From Parvibaculum sp963975745 (GTDB taxonomy: Bacteria; Pseudomonadota; Alphaproteobacteria; Parvibaculales; Parvibaculaceae): a stretch of 64,000 nucleotides of DNA. Below are positions 24,488-34,327 of the stretch, one piece after another. The translations under genes and the position numbers were made by a program. Location of the stretch: positions 124,001 to 188,000 of the forward strand of contig NZ_CAXBIB010000001.1 of assembly GCF_963975745.1 (NCBI RefSeq). Direction: 5' to 3'. Position 1 is the first letter of the stretch, and each line of letters begins with the position of its first letter. A model generated the notes under the pieces. The model searched no databases and was not told the origin of the DNA. It saw only the letters and a program-made list of their open reading frames with translations.

Positions 24488-25450
24488 ATGGTCACCGTCA
24501 TCGATACGCTGAAGGACGCGCCGCGGCCCCGGCACCCCGAAAAGGCTCGCCGGCCGGATACCCCGATCCTGCGCAAGCCGGAGTGGATCCGCGTCAAGGC
24601 GCCGGGCTCGCCGGTCTATAGCGAGACCCGCCGCATCGTACGCGAGAACAATCTCGTCACTGTCTGCGAGGAAGCCGGCTGTCCGAATATCGGCGAATGC
24701 TGGACCAAGAAGCATGCGACCATGATGATCATGGGCGACACCTGTACACGGGCCTGCGCCTTCTGCAACGTCAAGACCGGTTTGCCGGCGCCGCTGGATG
24801 CTTCGGAACCCGAGAATGTCGCCAATGCGGTGGCCATGCTTGGGCTGCGGCATGTCGTGATCACTTCGGTTGACCGCGACGACCTGAACGATGGCGGCGC
24901 ACGTCATTTCGTCGAAGTGATCGAGGCGATCCGCCGCCGTTCACCGGGGACGACAATCGAGATACTGACGCCTGATTTCCTGCGCAAGGACGGCGCTATC
25001 GAAATGGTGGTGGCGGCGAAGCCCGATGTCTTCAATCACAATCTTGAGACCGTGCCGCGGCTCTACCTGAACATTCGCCCCGGGGCGCGGTACTTTCATT
25101 CCCTGCGCTTGCTCCAGCGCGTCAAGGAAATCGATCCGACGATCTTCACCAAGTCCGGCATCATGGTGGGACTTGGCGAATCGCGCGAGGAAGTGCTGCA
25201 GGTGATGGATGACATGCGCTCGGCCGGCATCGATTTCCTGACCATCGGACAGTATTTGCAGCCGACGCGCAAACATGCCGCGATTGATCGTTTCGTGACT
25301 CCCGATGAATTCAGGTCCTACGAAACAATTGCACGGACGAAGGGCTTCCTGCTGGTTTCATCGAGTCCGTTGACCCGTTCATCCTATCACGCGGATGAGG
25401 ACTTCGCGCGCTTGAGCGCGGCGCGCAACGCCGCCCTCTCGCAGGGTTAG
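24488..25450 (+). CDS. lipA: Lipoyl synthase
   Basis: A 320-residue radical SAM enzyme that inserts two sulfurs into protein-bound octanoyl groups to make lipoyl cofactor. Both iron-sulfur clusters are visible: the auxiliary cluster C-x4-C-x5-C (CEEAGCPNIGEC) and the SAM cluster C-x3-C-x2-C (CTRACAFC). The conserved C-terminal R-S-S-Y motif (TRSSYHAD) supplies a cluster-binding Ser. I chose ATG 24488 because family homology begins at MVTVIDTLKD; upstream ATGs at 24458 and a TTG at 24434 are alternatives. Its product is needed by the lipoyl domains of pdhB, pdhC and the E2 at 44978. Confidence 0.95.
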   Translation: MVTVIDTLKDAPRPRHPEKARRPDTPILRKPEWIRVKAPGSPVYSETRRIVRENNLVTVCEEAGCPNIGECWTKKHATMMIMGDTCTRACAFCNVKTGLPAPLDASEPENVANAVAMLGLRHVVITSVDRDDLNDGGARHFVEVIEAIRRRSPGTTIEILTPDFLRKDGAIEMVVAAKPDVFNHNLETVPRLYLNIRPGARYFHSLRLLQRVKEIDPTIFTKSGIMVGLGESREEVLQVMDDMRSAGIDFLTIGQYLQPTRKHAAIDRFVTPDEFRSYETIARTKGFLLVSSSPLTRSSYHADEDFARLSAARNAALSQG

Positions 25451-25458
25451 AAAAAATC

Positions 25459-25950
25459 ATGCCGGCTCACGAACAGACCCGCGATGTTCCCCACGCGGCG
25501 GACGACATGTTCGCGCTGGTTGCCGCTATCGAGCGCTACCCGGAATTCCTTCCGTGGTGTGGCGGCGCGCGCATTCGCCGCCGCGATGCGCAGGACGACA
25601 AGGAGGTGCTGCTGGCCGATCTCATCGTGTCGTACAAGTTGTTCCGTGAGCGCTTTACCAGCAAGGTCACGCTCGACCGTACGGCGCGCCTGATTGATGT
25701 GGCCTATGTCGAGGGGCCCTTTCGCCACCTTCACAACAAGTGGCATTTCGAACCTCTGGCGGACGGTGGAACACGCATACACTTCTTTATCGATTTCGAA
25801 TTCCGCAGCAAGACGTTGCAGAAGATGATGAATGCGGTCTTTGCCAAGGCCTTCGGCCGTCTGATGCAGGCCTTTGTCGATCGCGCCGATGCACTGCACG
25901 GGGCACAAGCAACCCCAGCATTTGGCGCTCCCGTCTCTTCAGCCGAATAG
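25459..25950 (+). CDS. RatA/Coq10-like START-domain protein
   Basis: A 163-residue polyketide-cyclase/START-family protein. Typical features are the N-terminal DDMFALVAAIERYPEFLPWC (ligand-cavity mouth) and the WHFEPLADGGTRIHFFIDFEF strand pair. Bacterial members are annotated either as ubiquinone-binding Coq10 homologues or as RatA (ribosome association toxin); the former role is more likely in alphaproteobacteria, which make ubiquinone. It lies 8 nt after lipA, a conserved neighbourhood. Confidence 0.88.
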   Translation: MPAHEQTRDVPHAADDMFALVAAIERYPEFLPWCGGARIRRRDAQDDKEVLLADLIVSYKLFRERFTSKVTLDRTARLIDVAYVEGPFRHLHNKWHFEPLADGGTRIHFFIDFEFRSKTLQKMMNAVFAKAFGRLMQAFVDRADALHGAQATPAFGAPVSSAE

Positions 25951-25956
25951 CCAGCC

Positions 25957-26451
25957 TCACATCATGCGCCGGACGAGATTCAACGCCGTCTCGATGCTGC
26001 GGATGCGTATCTCTTCGCGCCCGATGTCGCCGAAGCGCTGCATTTCGTGAAGAATGCTGCGTCCGGCCCGTGCGGCACCGAAATGAACCAGGCCGACCGG
26101 TTTCATCGGCGTACCGCCGCCCGGTCCTGCAACGCCGGTCACCGAGACAGAAATATGTGCACGTGAATTCTTCAATGCGCCTTCAGCCATGGCCCGCGCC
26201 ACGGGTTCCGAGACGGCGCCGAAATCCGCGATGAGGTCGCCGGGTACTTCCAGCATGTCGCGCTTGGCCTCATTGGAATAAACGATGAATCCGCGCTCCA
26301 CGACATCAGACGAACCGGCGATCTCGGTCAGAAGACCGGCAATCAATCCGCCCGTGCAGGATTCGGCGGTCACGATCTTCAGTTTGGCCTCGCGCGCATC
26401 GGCAAGCGTCAATTCGGCAAGATGAATCAGGCGGCGCGGAAAGATACTCAT
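25957..26451 (-). CDS. pncC: Nicotinamide-nucleotide amidohydrolase (CinA C-terminal domain)
   Basis: A 164-residue stand-alone CinA C-terminal-type protein that deamidates NMN to nicotinate mononucleotide in pyridine nucleotide recycling. The catalytic motif is visible in TAESCTGGLIAGLLTEIAGSS, followed by YSNEAKRDML and VTGVAGPGGGT. The start overlaps the pgpA stop in ATGA. It is the last gene of ispDF-pgpA-pncC on the minus strand and convergent with the START-domain gene. Confidence 0.92.
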   Translation of the reverse strand: MSIFPRRLIHLAELTLADAREAKLKIVTAESCTGGLIAGLLTEIAGSSDVVERGFIVYSNEAKRDMLEVPGDLIADFGAVSEPVARAMAEGALKNSRAHISVSVTGVAGPGGGTPMKPVGLVHFGAARAGRSILHEMQRFGDIGREEIRIRSIETALNLVRRMM

Positions 26452-26948
26452 GCGATGACCGTGATCAGGATGTCGAAAAAGACGAAAGCCAACACTGCAT
26501 AGATTGCCGCGATCATATCGTCGGCCATGATGCCGAAACCGCCCTTGAAGCGCCGTTCGACATTGCGGATCGGCCAAGGTTTCCAGATATCGTAGATTCG
26601 AAACAGGACAAATCCGGCGATCCAGTTGACGGGCGACAGCGGCAGGGCCGCCAGCACCAGCCACATCGCGGCGACTTCGTCGATGACGACTTCGGAAGCA
26701 TCCTCCGTTCCGGCTGCGGTGCAATAGCGTTCCGACGCCCAGATGCCGACTGCAAAGGCGGTGAGTGCTGCGAATGCAAGCGCCGGCGCGCCGAGAAAAT
26801 GCACAATCGCATAGGCAAACGGAACAGCGGCGATGGAGCCCCACGTGCCGGGCGCGGGGCGGAGAAGGCCGGCGCCGAACCACGTTGCAAGAAGTGTCGC
26901 CGGATGGCGGAAAGCAAGGCCGGCGGGCAGGGGGGTGAAGCGGTTCAT
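26448..26948 (-). CDS. pgpA: Phosphatidylglycerophosphatase A
   Basis: A 166-residue inner-membrane phosphatase that makes phosphatidylglycerol from phosphatidylglycerophosphate. Membrane helices alternate with conserved polar loops: LLRPAPGTWGS near the N-terminus, then EVVIDEVAAMW and KGGFGIMADDMIAA, the Asp/Glu residues that bind metal. Both ends overlap neighbours by 4 nt (ATGA), so it is translationally coupled within ispDF-pgpA-pncC. Confidence 0.93.
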   Translation of the reverse strand: MNRFTPLPAGLAFRHPATLLATWFGAGLLRPAPGTWGSIAAVPFAYAIVHFLGAPALAFAALTAFAVGIWASERYCTAAGTEDASEVVIDEVAAMWLVLAALPLSPVNWIAGFVLFRIYDIWKPWPIRNVERRFKGGFGIMADDMIAAIYAVLAFVFFDILITVIA

Positions 26949-28093
26949 CCGAATATCAGAGTAGCGAGGGCTTGTGCGGCAATGCCTTCGCTACGTCCTG
27001 TGAATCCGAGACCTTCCGTCGTCGTCGCCTTGACGCTGACGCGCGTTCTTTCGATGTCGAGAATTTCGGCAATCCGGTCACGCATCGCTTCGGCATGCGG
27101 ACCGATCTTCGGTCGTTCGCAAATCAGCGTCACGTCGAGATTGGCGATGCGCGCTCCGGCGCGGGCCGCCAGGTTGCCGGCATGCGCGAGAAAGATATCG
27201 GAAGCCGCTCCCTCCCATTTCGCTTCGTCGGGCGGAAAGTGTTTGCCGATATCGCCGGCACCGATGGCACCGAGGATGGCATCGGTCAGTGCATGCAATC
27301 CGACATCCGCATCGGAGTGGCCGACAAGTCCTGCAGAATGCGGCACCCTGACGCCGCAAAGCCAGACATGGTCGCCCGGACCGAAACGGTGCACGTCGAA
27401 ACCGGATCCTGTGCGCACTTCGCCGCCCCTTGCGGCGATGCGTGCTGCCCGCGCCATGTCGGTATGGCTGGTGATCTTGAAGTTGTCTTCGTCGCCTTCG
27501 ATCATCGACACCTCGATACCCGCCATGGTCGCTATCTCGACATCGTCCGTGGCGGACTGTCTGTCGGCCTGCCGATGCGCCTTGAGGATTGCCTCGAACT
27601 GGAATCCCTGCGGGGTCTGCGCGCGCCACAGACCCTCGCGCGAAACAGTGCCATCCGCCAGCCCGTTTGCTGCACGCCGCAAGGTGTCGGTGACGGGCAG
27701 GGCCACCAGTACGCCGCGATGCGTGGCGAGTGCGTCGATGCAGGCGGAGATCAGGCGCGACGACACGAAGGGCCGAGCCCCGTCATGAATCAGAACATGG
27801 GTCGGTCTGGTGGCGGCCAGGGCTTCGAGCCCGGACCGTACCGAGGCCTGTCGCGTATCGCCGCCCATGCAGGCCGGAAGCAGTTTCGGCAGGTCCGCGG
27901 CAGCCGCCTCATAGTCGGTCCGGTCATCCGGGTGAATCACGGTCAACACGGCATCGATGCCGGAATGCCCGGCAAAGGCTGCCAGGGTCCGGCGCAGGAC
28001 CGGTTCACCGTCGAGTAGACGGTACTGTTTGGGCGCACCCGGTCCGGCACGGTTGCCGCGGCCGGCCGCCACAATGAGGGCAACGACGATCAT
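26945..28093 (-). CDS. ispDF: Bifunctional IspD/IspF (MEP cytidylyltransferase / MECDP synthase)
   Basis: A 382-residue fusion catalysing two non-consecutive steps of the MEP isoprenoid pathway. The N-terminal IspD half (about 1-225) shows VAAGRGNRAG, PKQYRLLDG and HDGARPFV. The C-terminal IspF half starts at RTGSGFDVHRF and contains the zinc ligands in GHSDADVGLHALTDAI and the KATTTEGLGFTGR segment. The fusion is characteristic of alphaproteobacteria and some epsilonproteobacteria. ATG 28093 is chosen because homology starts at MIVVALIVAAG. It is divergent from dusB-ntrBC. Confidence 0.96.
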   Translation of the reverse strand: MIVVALIVAAGRGNRAGPGAPKQYRLLDGEPVLRRTLAAFAGHSGIDAVLTVIHPDDRTDYEAAAADLPKLLPACMGGDTRQASVRSGLEALAATRPTHVLIHDGARPFVSSRLISACIDALATHRGVLVALPVTDTLRRAANGLADGTVSREGLWRAQTPQGFQFEAILKAHRQADRQSATDDVEIATMAGIEVSMIEGDEDNFKITSHTDMARAARIAARGGEVRTGSGFDVHRFGPGDHVWLCGVRVPHSAGLVGHSDADVGLHALTDAILGAIGAGDIGKHFPPDEAKWEGAASDIFLAHAGNLAARAGARIANLDVTLICERPKIGPHAEAMRDRIAEILDIERTRVSVKATTTEGLGFTGRSEGIAAQALATLIFG

Positions 28094-28154
28094 ATCTGCT
28101 CGTTTCGCACCCCGACCCGCCTTTCGCAAGCGGATTTGTGCCTGTCGATTTGCC

Positions 28155-28183
28155 TTGCCCGAACTTTAGGCAGGCGCTATTTT
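28155..28183 (+). promoter_or_regulatory. Candidate promoter of dusB-ntrBC
   Basis: TTGCCC (28155-28160), a 17-nt spacer and TATTTT (28178-28183). The left arm of the 11-bp inverted repeat sits inside the spacer. Confidence 0.4.
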
Positions 28184-28220
28184 GAATATTATTTGTGCAC
28201 TTAATGAGGGTGCCTAAAGT

Positions 28221-28221
<1 letters not shown>
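28162..28221. repeat. 11-bp perfect inverted repeat at the head of the ntr operon
   Basis: AACTTTAGGCA at 28162-28172 and TGCCTAAAGTT at 28211-28221, separated by 38 nt. The right arm lies between the ribosome-binding site and the TTG start of dusB and includes its first base; the left arm lies inside the candidate promoter. It could be a pair of protein-binding half-sites or, if transcribed from further upstream, an RNA stem hiding the start codon. Confidence 0.85.
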
Positions 28222-29239
<1,018 letters not shown>

Positions 29240-29243
<4 letters not shown>

Positions 29244-30370
29244 CGTCCCAGGCTGTACAGAGTGTCCCCATAGGCGCGCCGCCCGAGGCAACGGTCATTC
29301 TCAAATCGATTCCCCATCCGGTGATCCTCGTCGATCGGGACAGTCGCATCGAATATGTCAACGACAGCACGGAAGAGTTTTTCGCAGCAAGTTCGGCAAT
29401 GCTTGTCGGGCATCCGTTGAGCGATGTTGTCGCCTTTGGCAGTCCGGTCCTGTCGCTGATCGAGCAGGTATTCGAGCGCGGCGTGTCGGTCAATGAGTAT
29501 GGCGTCGAGATCGGAACCCCGCGCATGGGCGACCGGCAGGTCGATATTCAGGTGACGCCTCTTGCCGAGTATCCGGGCCATGTGTTGCTGCTGCTCCAGG
29601 TGCGGACCATGGCGCACAAGATGGACCGGCAGTTGACGCATCGAAGTGCCGCCCGTTCGGTCACCGGCATGGCAGCGATCCTCGCGCATGAGATCAAGAA
29701 CCCGCTTTCCGGGATTCGAGGGGCAGCGCAGTTGCTTGAGCTGGCTGCCTCGACCGAGGACAAGACATTGACGCGGCTGATCTGTGAGGAGACTGACCGT
29801 ATCTGCAAGCTGGTCGATCGTATGGAAGTCTTTTCCGACGAGAGGCCGGTGCCGCGTGAACCGGTCAACATCCATCTGGTCCTGGGGCATGTGAAGCAGC
29901 TGGCCGCCACGGGATTTGCCAGGGGCATCCGCATTGTCGAGGAATACGATCCGTCGCTGCCCCCGGTACTCGGTGACAAGGACCAGCTCATTCAGGTTTT
30001 CCTCAATCTGGTCAAGAATGCGGCCGAAGCGATCGGCAAGCCTGACGGCGAGATTGTGCTGACGACCGCGTACCGGCCGGGTGTGCGGCTTTCGATGCCG
30101 GGCAGTCGCGACCGTGTCAGCCTGCCGCTCGAAATCTGTGTGATCGACGACGGTCCCGGCGTGCCGCTCGACATCATGGAACATCTCTTCGACCCCTTTG
30201 TGACAAGCAAAGCGTCAGGCACCGGCCTTGGCCTTGCGCTCGTCGCCAAGATCATTGGCGATCATGGCGGGATCATCGAGTGCGAGAGCCTGCCACGCGG
30301 CACGGTCTTCCGTGTCTTGCTGCCCATGCATACCGGCGCGACCGTCATCAAGGACGAAGCGTTGCACTGA
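29240..30370 (+). CDS. ntrB: Nitrogen regulation sensor kinase NtrB
   Basis: A 376-residue soluble histidine kinase that phosphorylates or dephosphorylates NtrC according to PII signalling. An N-terminal PAS domain (about 15-125), the H-box ILAHEIKNPLSGIRGAAQLL, the N-box LNLVKNAAEAI, and the G-boxes DDGPGVP and GTGLGLALVAKI are in the usual order, and the length is typical. Translationally coupled to dusB and followed 13 nt later by ntrC. Confidence 0.96.
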
Positions 30371-30383
30371 CAGGAAAACAGAG

Positions 30384-31826
30384 ATGCCCAGCGGAACCAT
30401 TCTTCTTGCAGACGACGATGCGGCCATCCGCACGGTACTCAACCAGGCGCTCGGCAGGGTCGGTTACGATGTTCGCTCGACCGGCAATGCGGCAACGCTG
30501 TGGCGCTGGGTCAGTCAGGGCGAAGGCGACCTGATCATCACGGATGTGGTGATGCCCGATGAAAATGCGTTTGACCTGATCCCCCGCATCAAGCGCGTCC
30601 GTCCCGAGCTTCCGATCGTGGTGATGAGCGCACAGAATACGTTGAAGACCGCCATCACGGCAGCAGAGCGCGGCGCCTATGAGTATCTGCCCAAACCTTT
30701 CGACCTCAACGAACTGATCCGGGTCGTCGACCGGGCCTTGACGGCGCCGCGCGAGCCGGCGGTGTCGCGTCAGCAACCGGAGGAAGACGAGAAGATTCCG
30801 CTGATCGGCCGATCGCCGGCGATGCAGGACATTTACCGTGTGCTTGCGCGATTGATGCAGACCGATCTGACGGTGATGATCTCTGGCGAGAGTGGCACCG
30901 GCAAGGAACTGGTTGCCCGTGCCCTGCATGACTATGGCCGGCGTCGCAACGGTCCCTTCGTCGCGGTCAACATGGCCGCCATTCCGCGTGAATTGATCGA
31001 GAGTGAACTCTTCGGCCATGAAAAAGGGGCATTTACCGGGGCCAGCCAGCGCGCCACGGGACGGTTCGAGCAGGCCGAGGGGGGCACGCTCTTCCTGGAC
31101 GAAATCGGCGACATGCCGATGGAAGCGCAGACTCGCCTGCTGCGCGTATTGCAGCAGGGTGAATACACGACGGTTGGCGGCCGGACGCCGATCAAGACGG
31201 ATGTCCGTATTGTCGCCGCGACCAATCGCGATCTGCGCCAGCTGATCAATCAGGGCCTGTTCCGCGAGGATCTTTTCTTCCGGTTGAACGTCGTGCCGAT
31301 CCGCCTGCCGCCATTGCGTGAGCGTTCGGAAGATATTCCCGATCTCATTCGCCATTTTCTTGGTCAGGCAGAAGATGAGGGCCTGCCGCCCAAGACGATC
31401 GACGCCGAAGGCATGGAGCTGTTGAAGCGCTATCGCTGGCCGGGCAACGTGCGCGAGCTGGAAAATCTCGTTCGCCGGCTGGCCGCGCTCTACACCGAGG
31501 AAGTCATCGGAGCGACGATCCTTCAGGCCGAGCTGGCCGAACCTGATTTTGGAAAATCGGCCGAACAGCCGGCCGTGGATGAACCGCTGAGCGCCGCCGT
31601 CGAGCGAACGCTGGGCCGCATCTTTGCCGCCCATGGCGATTCGCTCCCGCCGCCCGGCCTCTATGACAGGTTGTTGCAGGAAGTCGAGCGACCGCTTCTC
31701 GGGTTGAGCCTGGCAGCAACGCGCGGCAACCAGATCAAGGCAGCGCATCTGCTTGGGATTAACCGTAATACATTGCGGAAGAAGATTCGGGAACTCGATA
31801 TTCAGGTCATGCGTGGGCTGAAATAA
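30384..31826 (+). CDS. ntrC: Nitrogen regulation response regulator NtrC
   Basis: A 480-residue sigma-54 activator. Receiver domain (about 1-120, phospho-acceptor Asp54 in LIITDVVMPDE), AAA+ domain with Walker A GESGTGKELV, an intact GAFTGA loop (EKGAFTGAS) that contacts sigma-54, and Walker B GGTLFLDEIGDM, then a Fis-type helix-turn-helix at the C-terminus (IKAAHLLGINRNTLRKKI). ATG 30384 gives the standard N-terminus. It controls nitrogen assimilation genes outside this window. Confidence 0.97.
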   Translation: MPSGTILLADDDAAIRTVLNQALGRVGYDVRSTGNAATLWRWVSQGEGDLIITDVVMPDENAFDLIPRIKRVRPELPIVVMSAQNTLKTAITAAERGAYEYLPKPFDLNELIRVVDRALTAPREPAVSRQQPEEDEKIPLIGRSPAMQDIYRVLARLMQTDLTVMISGESGTGKELVARALHDYGRRRNGPFVAVNMAAIPRELIESELFGHEKGAFTGASQRATGRFEQAEGGTLFLDEIGDMPMEAQTRLLRVLQQGEYTTVGGRTPIKTDVRIVAATNRDLRQLINQGLFREDLFFRLNVVPIRLPPLRERSEDIPDLIRHFLGQAEDEGLPPKTIDAEGMELLKRYRWPGNVRELENLVRRLAALYTEEVIGATILQAELAEPDFGKSAEQPAVDEPLSAAVERTLGRIFAAHGDSLPPPGLYDRLLQEVERPLLGLSLAATRGNQIKAAHLLGINRNTLRKKIRELDIQVMRGLK

Positions 31827-31996
31827 CAGGCATCCAGACAACTTACACTGATGTAATCCGGCAACATTGTTGTTGAACGGTATCTCTTGCCGATACAGAA
31901 TGTCGCCCTGCCGCAAGGGAGCGTGGCGGATTAGGCACATGACCGGACGCAAACGTCGACAGTATCGACACCGGTTGCCGCCGCTCGGGAAACAGG
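31827..31996 (+). other. Gap between ntrC and ntrY
   Basis: 170 bases between the two two-component pairs, long enough for a separate ntrYX promoter. I see no strong terminator after ntrC and no clear sigma-54 site. Confidence 0.35.
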
Positions 31997-34327
31997 ATGA
32001 CGGCCACGGATCGGATCGATAGATCAGCGAGCTGGGAGGATCGGCTTTGGCGGCTGGTCGGCCGTCGCGGGTTCTCGGCCGGCGTATCGGTCGGCTTGGT
32101 CGTGGCGGCTGTCTTGCTCGGCTCCTTCACTTACATGCTGCTGACCGGCCTGACGCCGTTCGCCCCCACACGCGTCATTCTGATCTCGCTCCTGCTGGCG
32201 AATCTGACCATCGTCCTGGTCCTGTTCGGGCTGATCTCGTGGCGCGTCATCCGGCTGATCATGGCGCGCGTCAGTGGCACGACGGGCGCCAAGCTTCATG
32301 CCCGCCTCGTCACCATGTTCGCCATTGTGGCGGTGATGCCAGCCATCATCGTGGCCGCCTTCGCGGCCATGACTCTGAACCGCGGCCTCGACACCTGGTT
32401 CAGCGAGCGCGTGCAGTTGATCATTTCCAATGCCGAGACGGTCGCCGAGGCTTATTTGAGCGAGCATCACCATGTGCTACGCGGCGACTCGCTTGCCATG
32501 GCCAACGACATCAACCGCAACTCAGGGCTTCTTTCCAGCAATCCGGGCCTGTTCTTCCAGCTGGTTTCGGACCAGATGCATTTGCGCGCCCTGAATGGTG
32601 CCTATCTGATCAATTCCGATGGCCGGATTCTGACCAAGGCGCGCGGCAGCGTCGAACTGGGCATGCCGGCGGATGAACTTTTCGATGTGGCCCGAAAGGG
32701 CGATGCGGCACTCTTTACCGTCGAAGACCATAGCCAGGTAAGAGCCTTGGTGACGATCCCGACGCTCGACGATACCTATCTCTATGTCGCACGTCTGGTT
32801 GATGCGCGCGTACTCGATCACCTGGCCGAGACGCGCGCGGCGGTCGATGAATATGAAAGCCTCGAAAGCCGCCGTATCCAGTTCCAGGTCACCTTTGCTT
32901 TGATCTACGTGATATTCTCGCTGATCATGCTGCTCGCGGCCATATGGTTGGGGCTCTGGGCCGCGAACCGCATCGTCGATCCGATATCGGAGCTTGTTCG
33001 CGCAGCCGAACGCGTCAGTGCCGGCGATCTGCGCGCCCGGGTGAATGTTGGTCAGACCGGCGACGAGCTCGACATGCTGACCAGCGCCTTTAACCGGATG
33101 ACGAGCCAGCTCGAAAGCCAGCGCAATGACCTGATCGCGGCGAACCATCAGCTCGACGAGCGCCGCCAGTTCACGGAAGCGGTCCTGTCGGGCGTCAGTG
33201 CCGGCGTGTTGGGACTCGACAATGAAGGGCGTATTACCCACGCAAACAGGGCGGCCCAGCGTTTCTTCGGAAAGCCGGAGGCCGGCATGATCGGTCGCGA
33301 CATCACCGCCGCGGCACCGGAAATGGCCACGGTCGTCATCGATGCACGCGCCCATCCGGAGCGCCGGGCGCAGGCGCAGATCATGATCGCGAGCGAAGGC
33401 CAGGATCGCACACTGAATTTGCGCATCACGCGCGAAGTCACCGACTCGGGACAGGGCGGTTTCGTTCTGACCTTCGACGATATCACCGAGCTTGTACGGG
33501 CGCAGCGTACGTCCGCCTGGGCCGATGTGGCGCGTCGTATTGCCCATGAGATCAAGAATCCGCTGACGCCGATTCAACTGTCGGCCGAGCGTCTGCGCCG
33601 CAAATATGGCAAGGAGATCAAGTCCGACCCCGAGATATTCGAGCAGTGCACGGCAACGATCATTCGTCAGGTGGCGGATATCGGCCGAATGGTCGATGAA
33701 TTCTCGTCCTTCGCACGCATGCCCGTGGCCGCCATGAAGCCGCTTGAAATCAACGAAATTCTTCGTCAATCGGTGTTCCTGCAGCGCGTCGGTCATCCAG
33801 ACATCGAATACCGGATGGAGATGCCGGACGATCCCGTCATCCTGGAATGCGACGGGCGTCTGGTCAGCCAGGCATTGACGAACATCCTGAAGAATGCGGC
33901 CGAGGCGATCCGCGGAAACGACGACGATGACGAGGATGGACGTGCAGCGGTGCCGTCGGGCGACAGCAAGATTGGTCGCATCGAGATTGCGCTGACAATG
34001 GAAGATGACGATGTCGAGATCGTTGTAACCGATTCAGGTTGCGGGCTTCCCGAGACAGACCGGACGCGTCTGACCGAGCCCTATATGACGACACGCTCCA
34101 AGGGCACGGGCCTCGGTCTTGCGATCGTCAACAAGGTGATGGAAGAGCATGGCGGCGAATTGATTCTGGAAGATGCGCCGCGGAGCGACGGTTGGGACTC
34201 GGGCGCGCGCGTGAAACTGGTATTCCCGCGCCGCCGCGTGGTGGGACAGGATGAGACGTCGTCTGGCGACGCAGCAGATAGCGCCGCGGGCACGAATGAA
34301 GTGAAAGAGGCTGTGAATGGCGTCTGA
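31997..34327 (+). CDS. ntrY: Nitrogen regulation sensor kinase NtrY
   Basis: A 776-residue membrane histidine kinase. Three N-terminal membrane helices (about 25-47, 57-80 and 99-120) precede an extracytoplasmic sensing segment (about 125-300), a fourth helix (about 300-325), a HAMP-like linker (ANRIVDPISELVRAAERV), a PAS domain (about 390-490) and the kinase core with H-box IAHEIKNPLTPIQLSAERL, N-box LTNILKNAAEAI and GTGLGLAIVNKV. Between the N- and G1-boxes there is an acidic insert (DDDDED). Its 3' end overlaps ntrX by 11 nt. NtrYX responds to nitrogen and redox status in related bacteria. Confidence 0.96.
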   Translation: MTATDRIDRSASWEDRLWRLVGRRGFSAGVSVGLVVAAVLLGSFTYMLLTGLTPFAPTRVILISLLLANLTIVLVLFGLISWRVIRLIMARVSGTTGAKLHARLVTMFAIVAVMPAIIVAAFAAMTLNRGLDTWFSERVQLIISNAETVAEAYLSEHHHVLRGDSLAMANDINRNSGLLSSNPGLFFQLVSDQMHLRALNGAYLINSDGRILTKARGSVELGMPADELFDVARKGDAALFTVEDHSQVRALVTIPTLDDTYLYVARLVDARVLDHLAETRAAVDEYESLESRRIQFQVTFALIYVIFSLIMLLAAIWLGLWAANRIVDPISELVRAAERVSAGDLRARVNVGQTGDELDMLTSAFNRMTSQLESQRNDLIAANHQLDERRQFTEAVLSGVSAGVLGLDNEGRITHANRAAQRFFGKPEAGMIGRDITAAAPEMATVVIDARAHPERRAQAQIMIASEGQDRTLNLRITREVTDSGQGGFVLTFDDITELVRAQRTSAWADVARRIAHEIKNPLTPIQLSAERLRRKYGKEIKSDPEIFEQCTATIIRQVADIGRMVDEFSSFARMPVAAMKPLEINEILRQSVFLQRVGHPDIEYRMEMPDDPVILECDGRLVSQALTNILKNAAEAIRGNDDDDEDGRAAVPSGDSKIGRIEIALTMEDDDVEIVVTDSGCGLPETDRTRLTEPYMTTRSKGTGLGLAIVNKVMEEHGGELILEDAPRSDGWDSGARVKLVFPRRRVVGQDETSSGDAADSAAGTNEVKEAVNGV